From Salipiger aestuarii (GTDB taxonomy: Bacteria > Pseudomonadota > Alphaproteobacteria > Rhodobacterales > Rhodobacteraceae): a DNA stretch of 64,000 nt. Location: positions 62,001 through 126,000 of the forward strand of contig NZ_QLMG01000006.1 in the NCBI RefSeq assembly GCF_003259905.1. Reading direction: 5' to 3'. Position numbers and translations under genes: made by a program. Below, piece after piece: positions 35,733 through 44,315 of the stretch (its first letter is position 1; every line of letters begins with the position of its first letter). The notes below the pieces were generated by a model, which was not told the DNA's origin, made no database searches, and worked only from the letters and a program-made list of their open reading frames with translations.

Positions 35733-36851
35733 ATGAATATGGCGCCAAGGCGTCCAGACGGCACGGGCGCTTTCCCGAAACCGGTAGAGAGCTCCGCGCC
35801 GCACAACCCCGATCCCAATGCGCTCTACGCGGCGCTGGATTTGGGGACAAACAGTTGTCGCATGCTGATTGCCCATCCCAAGGGCAGTCAGTTCCATGTG
35901 GTGGATTCGTTTTCGAAATCCGTTCAGCTCGGGCACGGGCTGGAACGGACTGGAAAGCTGTCGCGTGCGTCCATGTCCCGCACCATCGGGGCCTTGCATG
36001 TGTGTCAGCAAAAGATCAAACGCCACGAAGTGACGCGGATGCGTCTCGTCGCGACCGAGGCATGTCGGCGTGCCAAGAATGCGCGTGACTTCATTCGGCA
36101 GGTCCGGCGCGAAACTGGTCTGACGCTTGAAATCATCCAGCCCGAGGAAGAGGCGCGCCTTGCGGTGATCTCATGCGCGCCGCTCGTGTCCACACGCACG
36201 GAACAGCTTCTGGTGGTCGACATCGGCGGGGGATCGACCGAGCTGGTCTGGATCGACCTCGGCTCGGTTCCGGCGCGGGATCGCCCGCGCGCGATCATGC
36301 GGCTTCACGCCGGATTCCACCCCGCCGAAAGCCCGTTTCCCGCAGCCAAGGTGGTCGACTGGATTTCGGTGCCGCTGGGGGTCGCAACGCTGCGTGACCA
36401 GTTTTCGGACGTTGAAGACGATGCCGCGCGCTACGCGCTCATGAGTTGGTTCTTTGAAGAAAACCTGTCGGAATTTGCCCCTTACAAGGACACGCAGTCG
36501 CGCGAGGGCTTTCAGATCGTCGGCACATCCGGGACGGTAACCACGGTGGCCGCGTCGCATCTCGGGTTGCGCCGGTACGATCGCACGAAAGTCGACGGTC
36601 TGCGCATGTCATCGGACCAGATCGAGGCCGTGATCCGGCGGTATCTTGAACTGGGGCCGATCGGAAGGCGCCGCGATCCGCGCATCGGTCAGGATCGGCA
36701 GGCGCTGATCATGTCCGGTGCCGCCATCCTTCAGGCGTTGCTGCGGCTGTGGCCGACCGACCGGCTTTCGGTTGCCGATCGCGGCCTGCGCGAGGGGCTG
36801 CTTTACGCGCAGATGTCAGCCGATGGCGTGCTGGAGGACGGTCCGCTGTAG
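35733..36851 (+). CDS. Ppx/GppA family exopolyphosphatase
   Basis: 372 residues, with the start after GGAAAGGCGC. The ASKHA ATPase-fold motifs are clear: ALDLGTNSCRMLIA near residue 35, VATEACRRAKNA, VVDIGGGSTELVWI (phosphate 2) and VGTSGTVTTVAASHLGLRRYDR. It lacks the extra C-terminal HD-like domains of E. coli Ppx (513 residues), so it is the short form. It hydrolyses polyphosphate and/or pppGpp and so links to stringent and phosphate stress. The 30-residue N-terminal leader is Pro-rich and probably disordered. It converges on icd, with a perfect palindrome between the two. Confidence 0.92.
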   Translation: MNMAPRRPDGTGAFPKPVESSAPHNPDPNALYAALDLGTNSCRMLIAHPKGSQFHVVDSFSKSVQLGHGLERTGKLSRASMSRTIGALHVCQQKIKRHEVTRMRLVATEACRRAKNARDFIRQVRRETGLTLEIIQPEEEARLAVISCAPLVSTRTEQLLVVDIGGGSTELVWIDLGSVPARDRPRAIMRLHAGFHPAESPFPAAKVVDWISVPLGVATLRDQFSDVEDDAARYALMSWFFEENLSEFAPYKDTQSREGFQIVGTSGTVTTVAASHLGLRRYDRTKVDGLRMSSDQIEAVIRRYLELGPIGRRRDPRIGQDRQALIMSGAAILQALLRLWPTDRLSVADRGLREGLLYAQMSADGVLEDGPL

Positions 36852-36879
36852 GCGCGGCAGGCGCCATCCCGCGCCGAGC

Positions 36880-36913
36880 GCGCCAAAATTTTTCGTACGA
36901 AAAATTTTGGCGC
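36880..36913. repeat. Perfect 34-bp palindrome between convergent ppx-type gene and icd
   Basis: The arms GCGCCAAAATTTTTCGT and ACGAAAAATTTTGGCGC meet at a central TA, with no mismatch over 34 bases. The AT-rich core stands out in GC-rich DNA. It lies 28 bases after the Ppx/GppA stop and 21 bases after the icd stop. A bidirectional terminator is the simplest reading; from memory, similar elements recur between genes in Rhodobacteraceae. Confidence 0.8.
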
Positions 36914-36934
36914 CCCCTCAAGCAAATGCGCGTG

Positions 36935-38149
36935 TCAGCCGGCGAGCGCCTTGTTCAGGTTCTCGTCGATCTTTTCCAGAAATCCCATGGTCGTCAGCCA
37001 TTGCTGATCCGGTCCGACCAGCAGGGCAAGATCCTTGGTCATCCAGCCGTCTTCGACGGTCTCGACGATGACCTTTTCCAGGGTGCTGGCAAAGGCCATC
37101 AGCGCGGTGTTGTCATCCAGCTTGGCGCGGTGTTTGAGTCCACCCGTCCAGGCAAAGATCGAGGCGATGGAATTGGTCGACGTCGCCTTGCCCTCCTGAT
37201 GCTGACGGTAATGGCGGGTGACGGTGCCATGCGCCGCCTCGGCCTCGACGATCTTGCCATCCGGGGTCATCAACTGCGACGTCATCAGGCCAAGCGAACC
37301 AAAGCCTTGCGCGACGGTGTCCGACTGCACATCGCCATCGTAATTCTTGCACGCCCAGACGAAGCCGCCATTCCATTTCATGCAACAAGCGACCATGTCG
37401 TCGATCAACCGGTGCTCGTACCAGATGTTCTTGGCCTTGAACCGATCTGCGAATTCCTCTTCATAGACTTGCTGGAACAGGTCCTTGAAGCGACCGTCAT
37501 AGGCCTTGAGGATGGTGTTTTTGGTCGAAAGATACACCGGCCAGCCCAGGTTCAGCCCGTAGTTGAGAGAGGCGCGCGCGAAGTCGATGATCGACGCGTC
37601 AAGGTTGTACATCGCCTGATAGACGCCTGCGGACGGGGCGTCATAGACTTCTTTTTCGATGACCGTCCCATCCTCGCCGACAAATTTCATCGTCAGCTTG
37701 CCAGCGCCCGGAAAGGTAAAGTCGGTTGCTTTGTATTGATCGCCAAAGGCATGGCGGCCAATCACGACGGGCCGGGTCCATCCGGGCACCAGGCGCGGCA
37801 CGTTGCGACAGATGATCGGCTGCCGGAACACGACGCCGCCAAGGATGTTCCGGATCGTCCCATTGGGCGATTTCCACATCTGCTTCAGCCCGAATTCCTC
37901 GACCCGCGCTTCGTCGGGGGTGATCGTGGCGCATTTCACGGCGCAGCCGATTTCTTTTGTCTTTTCAGCGGCATCAATGGTGATCTGATCATCGGTAGCG
38001 TCGCGGCTTTCGATGCCGAGATCGTAATAGAGAAGATCCAGATCGAGATATGGAAGGATCAGCTTTTTCTTGATGAAATCCCAGATGATGCGCGTCATCT
38101 CGTCGCCATCCATTTCGACGATCGGGTTGTCGACCTTGATCTTCGACAT
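36935..38149 (-). CDS. icd: Isocitrate dehydrogenase (NADP-dependent, eukaryotic-like subfamily)
   Basis: 404 residues. The sequence [23 protein letters not shown] and the [23 protein letters not shown] segment belong to the homodimeric IDH subfamily shared with mitochondria and many alphaproteobacteria. The substrate and metal residues in [20 protein letters not shown] and [30 protein letters not shown] are intact. It makes 2-oxoglutarate and NADPH in the TCA cycle. A near-palindrome (GTATGCA-TT-TGCATAC) about 74 bases upstream of the start may be an operator. Confidence 0.97.
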   Translation of the reverse strand: MSKIKVDNPIVEMDGDEMTRIIWDFIKKKLILPYLDLDLLYYDLGIESRDATDDQITIDAAEKTKEIGCAVKCATITPDEARVEEFGLKQMWKSPNGTIRNILGGVVFRQPIICRNVPRLVPGWTRPVVIGRHAFGDQYKATDFTFPGAGKLTMKFVGEDGTVIEKEVYDAPSAGVYQAMYNLDASIIDFARASLNYGLNLGWPVYLSTKNTILKAYDGRFKDLFQQVYEEEFADRFKAKNIWYEHRLIDDMVACCMKWNGGFVWACKNYDGDVQSDTVAQGFGSLGLMTSQLMTPDGKIVEAEAAHGTVTRHYRQHQEGKATSTNSIASIFAWTGGLKHRAKLDDNTALMAFASTLEKVIVETVEDGWMTKDLALLVGPDQQWLTTMGFLEKIDENLNKALAG

Positions 38150-38222
38150 ACGGAATCCTTTCCTGTCTACATGCGGCCCATGCTGTGTGCTTTAGAGCAG
38201 AATCGCATGAAGAGAAAGTGCT

Positions 38223-38238
38223 GTATGCATTTGCATAC
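38223..38238. promoter_or_regulatory. Inverted repeat upstream of icd and the chemoreceptor unit
   Basis: GTATGCATTTGCATAC consists of 7-base arms (GTATGCA / TGCATAC) around TT. It lies between the divergent icd (74 bases away) and the 108-residue protein (76 bases away), a position that could regulate either. The regulator is unknown. Confidence 0.45.
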
Positions 38239-38313
38239 CGAAGATTGCGGCATGTGCGGAAGAATCGGGCTGGACGTAACAATTTGGAAAGACGCCACGG
38301 AATATAGCAGGGG

Positions 38314-38640
38314 ATGCAGACCCGGTTTTGCCACTTCCTTGATGCCCTGATGATTGTCGCGGCGCTGGTATGCGGCATCGGCAGCACCTTTGCCGCCGCG
38401 CTGGGGCCGATGCCCGACCGCGCGGGCGATGTTGTCCTGGTGATTGCACCGCCCTGGTCGGTCGGCGCGGCGGCGCTTGTCCTGCGCGCGGGGGGGCAGC
38501 CGGTGGGACCGTTTTCCGCGCCTTTCGGCACCCTCGCCGTCTTTGATACAGCACCACCCGTCAGCCAGCTTGTCAGCCTTGGCGCATGGACCGTGCGCGA
38601 TGCACGCTTCATTTCTTCCATTTGCGGAGTCTCCGGATGA
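38314..38640 (+). CDS. 108-residue hydrophobic protein coupled to the chemoreceptor
   Basis: The stop codon overlaps the start of the next gene (ATGA), which supports translation of this small frame. It has an N-terminal hydrophobic segment ([20 protein letters not shown]), then a moderately hydrophobic [29 protein letters not shown]. The N-terminal segment may be a membrane anchor or a signal peptide. No family is recognised. Constant pairing with the chemoreceptor would suggest an accessory role; that is inference. Confidence 0.6.
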   Translation: MQTRFCHFLDALMIVAALVCGIGSTFAAALGPMPDRAGDVVLVIAPPWSVGAAALVLRAGGQPVGPFSAPFGTLAVFDTAPPVSQLVSLGAWTVRDARFISSICGVSG

Positions 38641-40181
38641 TCCCCATGCTTCTTGACCGTATCCAGAAGATGCCGGAGGCGCTGCTTGTGTCGCTTCTCG
38701 GGATGATGGTGCTTCCGGTGAACTTCGCGTCAGATCTCTATCTCGGTCTGTCGAACATGCCGGCCACCGCGAGCGCGGTGGTGCTGGTGGGCATGGCGCT
38801 TTTGTCGATCCGGATGAACACCCGGCTGCGTGATTTCGTGGTGACAACGGCGGTTCTCGCCGAAGTGATGATCCTGACGGCTGTGTATCAGATGCATCCC
38901 TGGCAGATCGACACGCACATGATCTACTTCGTGATGCTTGCCGGGATCTCGGCAATGAACCGCGTCAGCGTCATGCTGTACGGTGCCGGTCTGGTGGCGG
39001 TCCATCACGTTGCGCTGACGGTATTTTTTCCATCTCTGGTGTATCCGTCTGTCGATTTCATCGAAGGCGTCATGCGCACCTCGCTTCATGCCGGAGTCGT
39101 TATCATGGAAACGGTGATCCTCACGTTGTCGATCCTGCAGCGAAATATCGCGACCCGACGGATCGAGGAAAGCCGCGAGATGCTTGCGGATGAAAGCCAC
39201 AAGGCGGCCGAGGCACGATCGCGCGCCGAAGCGGCCGAGCGGGAAACGCGCGAGGTTGTCACGCTGTTCAACGACCACCTCCACCGGCTCGCGGACAGGG
39301 ATCTGTCGTACAAGATCGAAAAACCGCTGCCCGAAGCGTTCGAACCGCTGCGTCGTGATTTCAACCAGGCGGTGACGCAGCTGGAACAGGCGATTTCGGG
39401 CGCCAACAAGAAGGCACTCGATTTCGAAGAAGAAGCACGGGGCCTGGAATCCGTGACGGGCGATTTGTCCGGGCGCAGCGAGCAGCAGGCCAACGATCTC
39501 AGCTCTGCCGCGCAGCACATGTCCGCCATGACGCGCGCGCTTGGCGGCACCGCCGAGCAGGCGGGGGCGGCTTCCGAACGGGCGCTGGTTGCGCGCGAAA
39601 GTGCCGAGCATGGCGGCGCAGTGACAAACGACGCCATCCAAGCGATGCATCTGATCGAGCAGAGTTCTTCGGAAGTCGGCAAGATCATGGATCTGATCGA
39701 CGATATTTCCTTCCAGACAAATCTTCTGTCCCTCAACGCCGGGGTCGAGGCGGCGCGGGCCGGCGAAGCCGGCAAGGGCTTTGCGGTCGTCGCATCCGAG
39801 GTCCGCCAGCTTGCACAGCGCACATCCGAAGCGGCGGCAGGGGTCAAGACGCTGATTCTGGTCAGCGAAGAGCAGGTGACCAACGGCGCGCGGCTGGTAA
39901 ACGAGGCCGGAGCGAGACTGTCCGCGATTGTCGAAGAAGTCAGCGCGGTCAGCGCGATGATCAGCAAGATTCGCGACGAAAGCCATGGTCAGTCAAAGGG
40001 CATGGGCGATCTGTCTGCGACCCTTGCGCGGCTCGATTCCGAAACACAGGACACCGCCGGTCTGAGCGAGGAAATGGCGGCCCTGGGTCTGCGAATCCGC
40101 GGCCATGCGCGGGGATTGCTGGGGGATATGGGGGTTTTTCACCTTCCCCAGGACGACGAGGCGCAGCGCCGCAAGGCCTGA
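38637..40181 (+). CDS. Methyl-accepting chemotaxis protein with polytopic membrane sensor
   Basis: 514 residues. Instead of a periplasmic sensor, residues 1-170 form about six membrane helices carrying DTHMIYF (His94), [13 protein letters not shown] (His123, His124) and [15 protein letters not shown] (Arg147, His151, Glu158), an arrangement I recall in other alphaproteobacterial MCPs. A HAMP-like linker follows (205-255). The signalling hairpin is canonical ([41 protein letters not shown]). There is no C-terminal CheR-docking pentapeptide. It should signal to CheA/CheW; the ligand may be sensed within the membrane. It is coupled to the preceding small gene. Confidence 0.9.
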   Translation: MIPMLLDRIQKMPEALLVSLLGMMVLPVNFASDLYLGLSNMPATASAVVLVGMALLSIRMNTRLRDFVVTTAVLAEVMILTAVYQMHPWQIDTHMIYFVMLAGISAMNRVSVMLYGAGLVAVHHVALTVFFPSLVYPSVDFIEGVMRTSLHAGVVIMETVILTLSILQRNIATRRIEESREMLADESHKAAEARSRAEAAERETREVVTLFNDHLHRLADRDLSYKIEKPLPEAFEPLRRDFNQAVTQLEQAISGANKKALDFEEEARGLESVTGDLSGRSEQQANDLSSAAQHMSAMTRALGGTAEQAGAASERALVARESAEHGGAVTNDAIQAMHLIEQSSSEVGKIMDLIDDISFQTNLLSLNAGVEAARAGEAGKGFAVVASEVRQLAQRTSEAAAGVKTLILVSEEQVTNGARLVNEAGARLSAIVEEVSAVSAMISKIRDESHGQSKGMGDLSATLARLDSETQDTAGLSEEMAALGLRIRGHARGLLGDMGVFHLPQDDEAQRRKA

Positions 40182-40241
40182 AAAGCCCTTGCAATGACGA
40201 TAGAGCGGGCCTCTCCGGGGCGGGCCCCCGGACCACCCCGG

Positions 40242-41450
40242 TCAGGATCGCGCTTCGACCCGCAGCAGCCATCGCATTGCAAGCAGCGCAAGTACCGCTT
40301 CCACAAGGACCCCCGCCGCCAGCGGAACCGGCGTGCCATTGAACAACAATCCGACAGGCGCCGCGATGATCACCGCAATGACCGTCGCAACCGCCCCGAT
40401 CAGAGACGCCGCCAGCCCGGCGATATGGCCCACCGGCTCCATCGCGATGGCATTCACGTTTCCGATGGTCAGGCCCATCTGAAAAAATACCGACCATTGC
40501 CACACCAGAAAAACCGCGAAGCCCCACCCTCCCGGAACCCCGACAATAAAGGCCGTCAGCGCCAGCGCCACTATGACGACATTGGCCGCAAGCATGACCT
40601 GGATCAGCAGCCGCATCCCGAGCCGCATCACCAGAGCCGCGTTCAGCACGTTGCCGCTTGCGGCGCAAACCGCGACACCCGCGAACCACAGTGGAAAGCT
40701 GTCCCCCTTGCCGAAGCTCAGATCGTAGATCTGTTGCACCTGTGAAATCATCGAGAAAAGCATCGAAAAGATCAGCCCCTGCATCAGGATCGTGATCCGC
40801 ACCACCGGGTTTCCCAGCAACTCCGCCAACGCGTCCTTCAACGCCACGACGCTGAAGGGACGGCGATTCTGGCGCGGCAGGGTTTCGGGAAGACGCAGAA
40901 ACAGCCACAGGGACGATATCGTCGCAAGCAGGACGAAGGCCCAGAAAATCGCTCTCCAGCTGCTGACGTCGATGATCAGCGCGCCAATCGACGGCGCGAG
41001 TGCCGGGAACAGGGTGAACACCATCATGACAAAGGACATGATCCGGGCCATTTCCCGTCCCGAATGCAGGTCGCGCACGATGGCAAGCGCGACGACCCGC
41101 GGCCCGGCCGCCCCAAACCCCTGGATCATCCGCGCGAACAGCAGGCCTTCGAGCGTGTCTTCCGTGGCGGCGAGCAAAGACATCGCGATATAGATCGCGG
41201 CGCCCCCAAGGATCACCGGTTTGCGCCCGAAGGTGTCGGACAGCGGTCCCGTGAACAAAGTGCCAATCCCCATGCCCAGCACAAAGCTGGTCACCACCAG
41301 TTGCGCGCGGTTGACATCCTCGGGGGTCAGTTCCGCGCCGATCTGGGGCAGCGCGGGCAGCATGGCGTCGATCGAAAAGGCGATCGTGGCAAAGAGCGTC
41401 GCGAGCAAGGCGACGAACTCCACGCGTCCTGGGGCGGTGATGATGCGCAA
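40242..41450 (-). CDS. Bcr/CflA family MFS multidrug efflux transporter
   Basis: 402 residues with 12 predicted helices. The start is TTG at 41450, because the first helix begins 10 residues later and no ATG is in reach; GTG at 41426 is possible. MFS motif A-type loop GPLSDTFGRKPVILGG and the family N-terminus FSIDAMLPALPQIG are diagnostic of Bcr/CflA. These proton-driven pumps export bicyclomycin, chloramphenicol or other drugs. It is transcribed alone, convergent with the chemoreceptor. The 179 bases upstream hold no other gene. Confidence 0.9.
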   Translation of the reverse strand: MRIITAPGRVEFVALLATLFATIAFSIDAMLPALPQIGAELTPEDVNRAQLVVTSFVLGMGIGTLFTGPLSDTFGRKPVILGGAAIYIAMSLLAATEDTLEGLLFARMIQGFGAAGPRVVALAIVRDLHSGREMARIMSFVMMVFTLFPALAPSIGALIIDVSSWRAIFWAFVLLATISSLWLFLRLPETLPRQNRRPFSVVALKDALAELLGNPVVRITILMQGLIFSMLFSMISQVQQIYDLSFGKGDSFPLWFAGVAVCAASGNVLNAALVMRLGMRLLIQVMLAANVVIVALALTAFIVGVPGGWGFAVFLVWQWSVFFQMGLTIGNVNAIAMEPVGHIAGLAASLIGAVATVIAVIIAAPVGLLFNGTPVPLAAGVLVEAVLALLAMRWLLRVEARS

Positions 41451-41629
41451 GGGAGGCCTCGGGGTCGGGAGGGGACAGGGCGGAACCGCCGTCGGGCCGG
41501 GGCTGGCCTCGAATGCAGCGGGCGTTCGGCCTTGGGGCTATCGGAGTTTGGTGACGGGTCACAAGGTACAACGATACCAAACCGCTCACAAGCCCGTGAC
41601 CGCAGCGTAAGCGTCCGGTCGCGCCCCCG

Positions 41630-42274
41630 TCACGAGGCTGCACGATCCTGCGCCGCCACCTCGGCGATGACCTTTGACCACAGCTCGGTCGCCTGTGCGC
41701 CGGGCACCGCATGCTTGCCGGCGACCACAAAGGTCGGCACCGCCGTGACACCCATGCCGCGCGCGGTTGCGTCCATCTCGACGATCTCGCGCTTGTCGGC
41801 ATCGCTGCCAAGCAGCCGCAGAACGACGCTGGCATCAAGGCCGCAGGCGTCGGCGATGTCCCCGAGCACCTCGTGATCGCCGATGTCGCGCCCTTCGGTG
41901 AAGTAGGCGGCAAACAGCGACGAGACGACGGCGGTCTGCACGCCTTCGATCCCGGCCCAGTGGATCAGCCGGTGCGCATCCAGGGTCGAGGGGGTGTGCG
42001 TGATCGCATCCAGCCGCATGTTCAGCCCGGTGGCCTCGGCCTCCTGAGCCACGGGCAGATAGGCATCGACCGCGGCCTGCTTGCCGCCGAACTTGGTTTC
42101 CAGATAGGTGCGGCGGTCCACGCCGCCCGCCGGCATGTCGGGATTAAGCATGAACGGACGCCAGCGGATGGTGAACGGATGGCCCGGCGCCTCGATCAGG
42201 GCGGCATCCAGCCGGGCCTTGCCGATGTAGCACCAGGGACAGATCGGGTCGGAGAAAATATCAAGAGTAACCAT
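41630..42274 (-). CDS. DsbA-family oxidoreductase (FrnE-like)
   Basis: 214 residues without signal peptide. The thioredoxin-fold CxxC is SDPICPWCYIGKARLD (Cys12, Cys15), and the cis-Pro region is GVTAVPTFVVAGKHAVPGAQ. The helical insert with HRLIHWAG is typical of cytosolic FrnE / 2-hydroxychromene-2-carboxylate isomerase-type proteins. It probably acts in cytosolic thiol-disulfide or glutathione-type chemistry; the substrate is unknown. It is 89 bases downstream of mmsB on the same strand, but no functional tie to valine degradation is evident. Confidence 0.87.
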   Translation of the reverse strand: MVTLDIFSDPICPWCYIGKARLDAALIEAPGHPFTIRWRPFMLNPDMPAGGVDRRTYLETKFGGKQAAVDAYLPVAQEAEATGLNMRLDAITHTPSTLDAHRLIHWAGIEGVQTAVVSSLFAAYFTEGRDIGDHEVLGDIADACGLDASVVLRLLGSDADKREIVEMDATARGMGVTAVPTFVVAGKHAVPGAQATELWSKVIAEVAAQDRAAS

Positions 42275-42363
42275 GGCAAGCGTCCTTTTGGCCGGCCTTC
42301 TAACAGGCCAGGGCGTCAGAGGCGACAGCGGAATCGCCTCTGCGCCGGGGGCGCCTGCCAGGG

Positions 42364-43236
42364 TCAGCCGCGGCCACGTTTTTCAAAGCGCGGCAGCATG
42401 GCGGAAAAATCCATGCCCTGGCCGGACTCTTCCTCGACGAAGCGGCGATAAAGCTCCAGCGCGCGGGCGCCCATCGGTGTGTCGGCATCGACTGCCTCGG
42501 CGGCCTGTTGCGACAGGCGCAGATCCTTGAGCATCAGGTCGGCGGCGAAGCCAGGCTTGTACCCGTTGTCCGCGGGCGAGGCCGGTCCTACCCCCGGCGC
42601 CGGGCAATAGGCGTTCATCGACCAAGAAGACCCCGACGAGGTCGACACCACGTCAAACATTGCCTCGCGCGCAAGGCCCAGCTTGTCGGCCAGCGCGAAC
42701 GCCTCGCAGGTGACGATCATGGTCGCACCAAGGATCATGTTGTTGCAGATCTTGGCCGCCTGGCCGTTGCCCGACGGGCCGCAATGCACGGCCTTCTGGC
42801 CCATGATGTCGAACAGGGGCGTCGCGATGGCGAACGCCTCGGGGCTGCCCCCGACCATGAAGGTCAGCGTGCCCGCGGCGGCGCCGCCGATGCCGCCCGA
42901 AACCGGGGCGTCCAGCGCGCCCAGCCCGGCCGCCTGCGCCTGCTCTGCAACGGTGCGGGCGCTGTCCACATCGACGGTCGAGCAATCCAGCAGCACTGCT
43001 CCCTGCGCCATGGCGGGAATGATGTCATCGGCGACTGTGCGCAAAATGGCGCCGTTGGGCAGCATGGTGATGACCACCCGGGCGTCGGCGACCGCCTGGG
43101 CCGCGGTTTCGGCCTGTGTGACGCCCGGCGCCGTGGCGCCCGCCACGTCGAAGCCGATGACGCTGTGGCCCGCCGCGGCAAGATTGGCCGCCATTGGCGC
43201 GCCCATGTTGCCCAGTCCGATGAATGCGATGTTCAT
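42364..43236 (-). CDS. mmsB: 3-hydroxyisobutyrate dehydrogenase
   Basis: 290 residues, with the start after GGGAGG. The NAD-binding start IAFIGLGNMGAPMAANLAAAGH, the substrate motif DAPVSGGIGGAAAGTLTFMVGG, and the catalytic Lys region GNGQAAKICNNMILG identify a beta-hydroxyacid dehydrogenase of the HIBADH type. It oxidises 3-hydroxyisobutyrate to methylmalonate semialdehyde in valine degradation. It is the third gene of the operon acyl-CoA dehydrogenase / hydrolase / mmsB, with 25 bases to the hydrolase. Confidence 0.95.
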   Translation of the reverse strand: MNIAFIGLGNMGAPMAANLAAAGHSVIGFDVAGATAPGVTQAETAAQAVADARVVITMLPNGAILRTVADDIIPAMAQGAVLLDCSTVDVDSARTVAEQAQAAGLGALDAPVSGGIGGAAAGTLTFMVGGSPEAFAIATPLFDIMGQKAVHCGPSGNGQAAKICNNMILGATMIVTCEAFALADKLGLAREAMFDVVSTSSGSSWSMNAYCPAPGVGPASPADNGYKPGFAADLMLKDLRLSQQAAEAVDADTPMGARALELYRRFVEEESGQGMDFSAMLPRFEKRGRG

Positions 43237-43261
43237 GCCGTTTCCTCCCGTTCAATACCTG

Positions 43262-44293
43262 TTACAGCGTCAGTTCGCGGTCCCCGAGCGGGGCAAGCAT
43301 GGCCGCGACCTTGTCCGGCGTGACGTCGCCCGCCTGAAACCGCCATTTCGGGTCCCGGTCCTTGTCGATGATCTGCGCGCGCACGCCTTCCAGGAAATCG
43401 CCCTGTTCGACGGCGCGATAGGACACGCGGTATTCCTGTTGCAACGCCTCGCGGATACCGCCGGGTGCTGCGCGCAGACGGCGCAGCATTTCCAGCGTCA
43501 GCGCCATCGACAGCGGCGCATTGCGGCGCAGCGCCTTGAGCGCACCTGTTGCAAGGTCGCTGTGCGCGGCGGCAAGGGCGCTTTCGATCACGGCCACGGT
43601 TTCGCCCGCAAACAGCGTTTCGATGTCGCCCTCGCTTGCGGCAAGCGCGCTTTCGGGGGGTGGAGCCGCCATCGCGGCCAGGGTCTGCGCGTCGCCGGTC
43701 TGGCACAGGTCCGCCGTCAGCGCGGGCCAGTGCGCCTGAGGGATGAACAGATCGGCGAACCCGGCGAAAAGCGCATCCCCCGGCCCCATGCGGGCCGACG
43801 TGAGGCCAAGGTAGTCGCCAACCCGGCCCGGCGCGCGCGCCAGCAACAGCGTTCCGCCGACATCCGGCACAAAACCGATGCCGCATTCGGGCATCGAGAT
43901 CTGCGTGCTTTCCCCGACGATCCGGTGCGAGACATGCCCGCCAAGGCCGACCCCACCGCCCATGACGAAGCCGTGCAGAAAGGCGATGATCGGCTTGGGA
44001 TAATCCGCCAGCTTGGCGTTCATCCGATATTCGTCGGCCCAGAAACGGCGGCCAAGATCATAATCCCCGGCCATGCCGGCGCGCCAGACGTCGCCGATGT
44101 CGCCCCCCGCACAGAAGGCGCGTTCGCCTTGTGCATCCAGGATGACCAGCGCCACCGCGTCATCCTTTCGCCAGGCGTCGATGGCGGTTTCGATGGCCAG
44201 GCACATGTCATGGGTCAGCGCGTTCAGCGCCTGGGGGCGGGTGAGGGTGATGCGCCCGGCGCGGCCCTCGATACGGGTGTGGATGTCGGGCAT
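43262..44293 (-). CDS. 3-hydroxyisobutyryl-CoA hydrolase (enoyl-CoA hydratase family)
   Basis: 343 residues from the ATG at 44293, preceded by AAAGGAG; a 12-residue longer form is rejected. The crotonase oxyanion hole is GERAFCAGGDIGDVW and HGFVMGGGVGLGGH. The segment MPECGIGFVPDVGGTLLLAR is characteristic of the HIBYL-CoA hydrolase subfamily, and length and neighbours support this over a hydratase. It releases CoA from 3-hydroxyisobutyryl-CoA to protect the cell from methacrylyl-CoA. It lies between the acyl-CoA dehydrogenase and mmsB, in pathway order. Confidence 0.93.
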   Translation of the reverse strand: MPDIHTRIEGRAGRITLTRPQALNALTHDMCLAIETAIDAWRKDDAVALVILDAQGERAFCAGGDIGDVWRAGMAGDYDLGRRFWADEYRMNAKLADYPKPIIAFLHGFVMGGGVGLGGHVSHRIVGESTQISMPECGIGFVPDVGGTLLLARAPGRVGDYLGLTSARMGPGDALFAGFADLFIPQAHWPALTADLCQTGDAQTLAAMAAPPPESALAASEGDIETLFAGETVAVIESALAAAHSDLATGALKALRRNAPLSMALTLEMLRRLRAAPGGIREALQQEYRVSYRAVEQGDFLEGVRAQIIDKDRDPKWRFQAGDVTPDKVAAMLAPLGDRELTL

Positions 44294-44315
44294 CTGCTGC
44301 TCCTTTCGTGGCGGA

